This document shows positions 6,060 through 6,182 of a stretch of DNA of 6,182 bases, one piece after another. Source of the stretch: Chloroflexota bacterium. GTDB taxonomy: Bacteria; Chloroflexota; Anaerolineae; 4572-78; J111. The notes below the pieces were generated by a model that did no database searches, had not been told where the DNA came from, and saw only the letters and a list, made by a program, of their open reading frames with translations. The position numbers and the translations under genes were made by a program. The stretch is taken from the NCBI GenBank assembly GCA_003694775.1, contig RFJV01000183.1:1-6182 (forward strand). The letters run 5' to 3'. Each line of letters opens with the position of its first letter. Within the stretch, counting starts at the first letter, position 1.

Positions 6060-6182
6060 CTAGGCCGCCTGCTCCACTGAACTGCTATCTGCCTCCGAAG
6101 TTTTTCTGAGCGGGAGTCCAAACTGCGCCCGAATGGTGTTTTCAATCTCCAGAGCCAGGTCCGGGTTTTCGGCGAGAAAGGC
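6060..6182 (-). CDS. recA: RecA recombinase, C-terminal 40 residues (cut by window edge)
   Basis: The minus-strand frame ending in TAG (6062-6060) is open to the window edge and reads AFLAENPDLALEIENTIRAQ, then FGLPLRKTSEADSSSVEQAA. The FLxENPxLAxEIExxIR pattern is the conserved C-terminal helix of RecA, and recX directly downstream supports the call. Most of the gene, including the ATPase core and DNA-binding loops, lies outside the window. RecA forms filaments on single-stranded DNA for homologous recombination and SOS induction. The tail after the helix is Ser/Glu-rich but only mildly acidic. Confidence 0.93.
   Translation of the reverse strand, partial: AFLAENPDLALEIENTIRAQFGLPLRKTSEADSSSVEQAA

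Overview
This is a bacterial chromosome segment with high GC in its left two thirds. It looks like Chloroflexota (Anaerolineae-like) or a related high-GC lineage. That is an inference from three things: RNase Y encoded next to recA-recX, a short GGAGATT-type tandem repeat, and a GGGGCGACC-type palindrome that I recall as a dispersed repeat in such genomes. No rRNA or other decisive taxonomic marker is present.

Plus strand, 1-3252: a transport module. The 3' part of a large FtsX/MacB-type ABC permease gene runs in from the left edge. After 53 nt, which hold a five-unit heptamer repeat and a strong ribosome binding site, comes a complete gene for an AttH/CrtC-type lipocalin-like exported or membrane-anchored protein (COG5621). 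Permease plus AttH-like protein is the known AttEFGH arrangement.

3252-3293: a perfect 42-bp palindrome fills almost the whole gap between this module and the converging operon.

Minus strand, 6182-3300 (read right to left): the last 40 codons of recA, a 528-nt spacer, recX, then rny (RNase Y, complete). recX and rny are 69 nt apart and probably cotranscribed. The module links recombinase, its regulator and a membrane-anchored mRNA endonuclease.

The most interesting part is the recA-recX spacer. Read in the recA-to-recX direction, it can form a 22-position long-range helix (5943-5964 with 5569-5590) enclosing about 350 nt with several local hairpins. The 3' strand of that helix is also the 5' arm of an intrinsic terminator whose U-tract abuts the recX Shine-Dalgarno sequence. 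The two pairings exclude each other, as in a terminator/antiterminator switch. Departures from Watson-Crick pairing in the two long helices are mostly G-U on the minus-strand RNA and would be A-C on the plus strand, which favours an RNA made in the recA-to-recX direction. I could not match it to a known RNA family. A degenerate MITE-like element with terminal inverted repeats is the main alternative.
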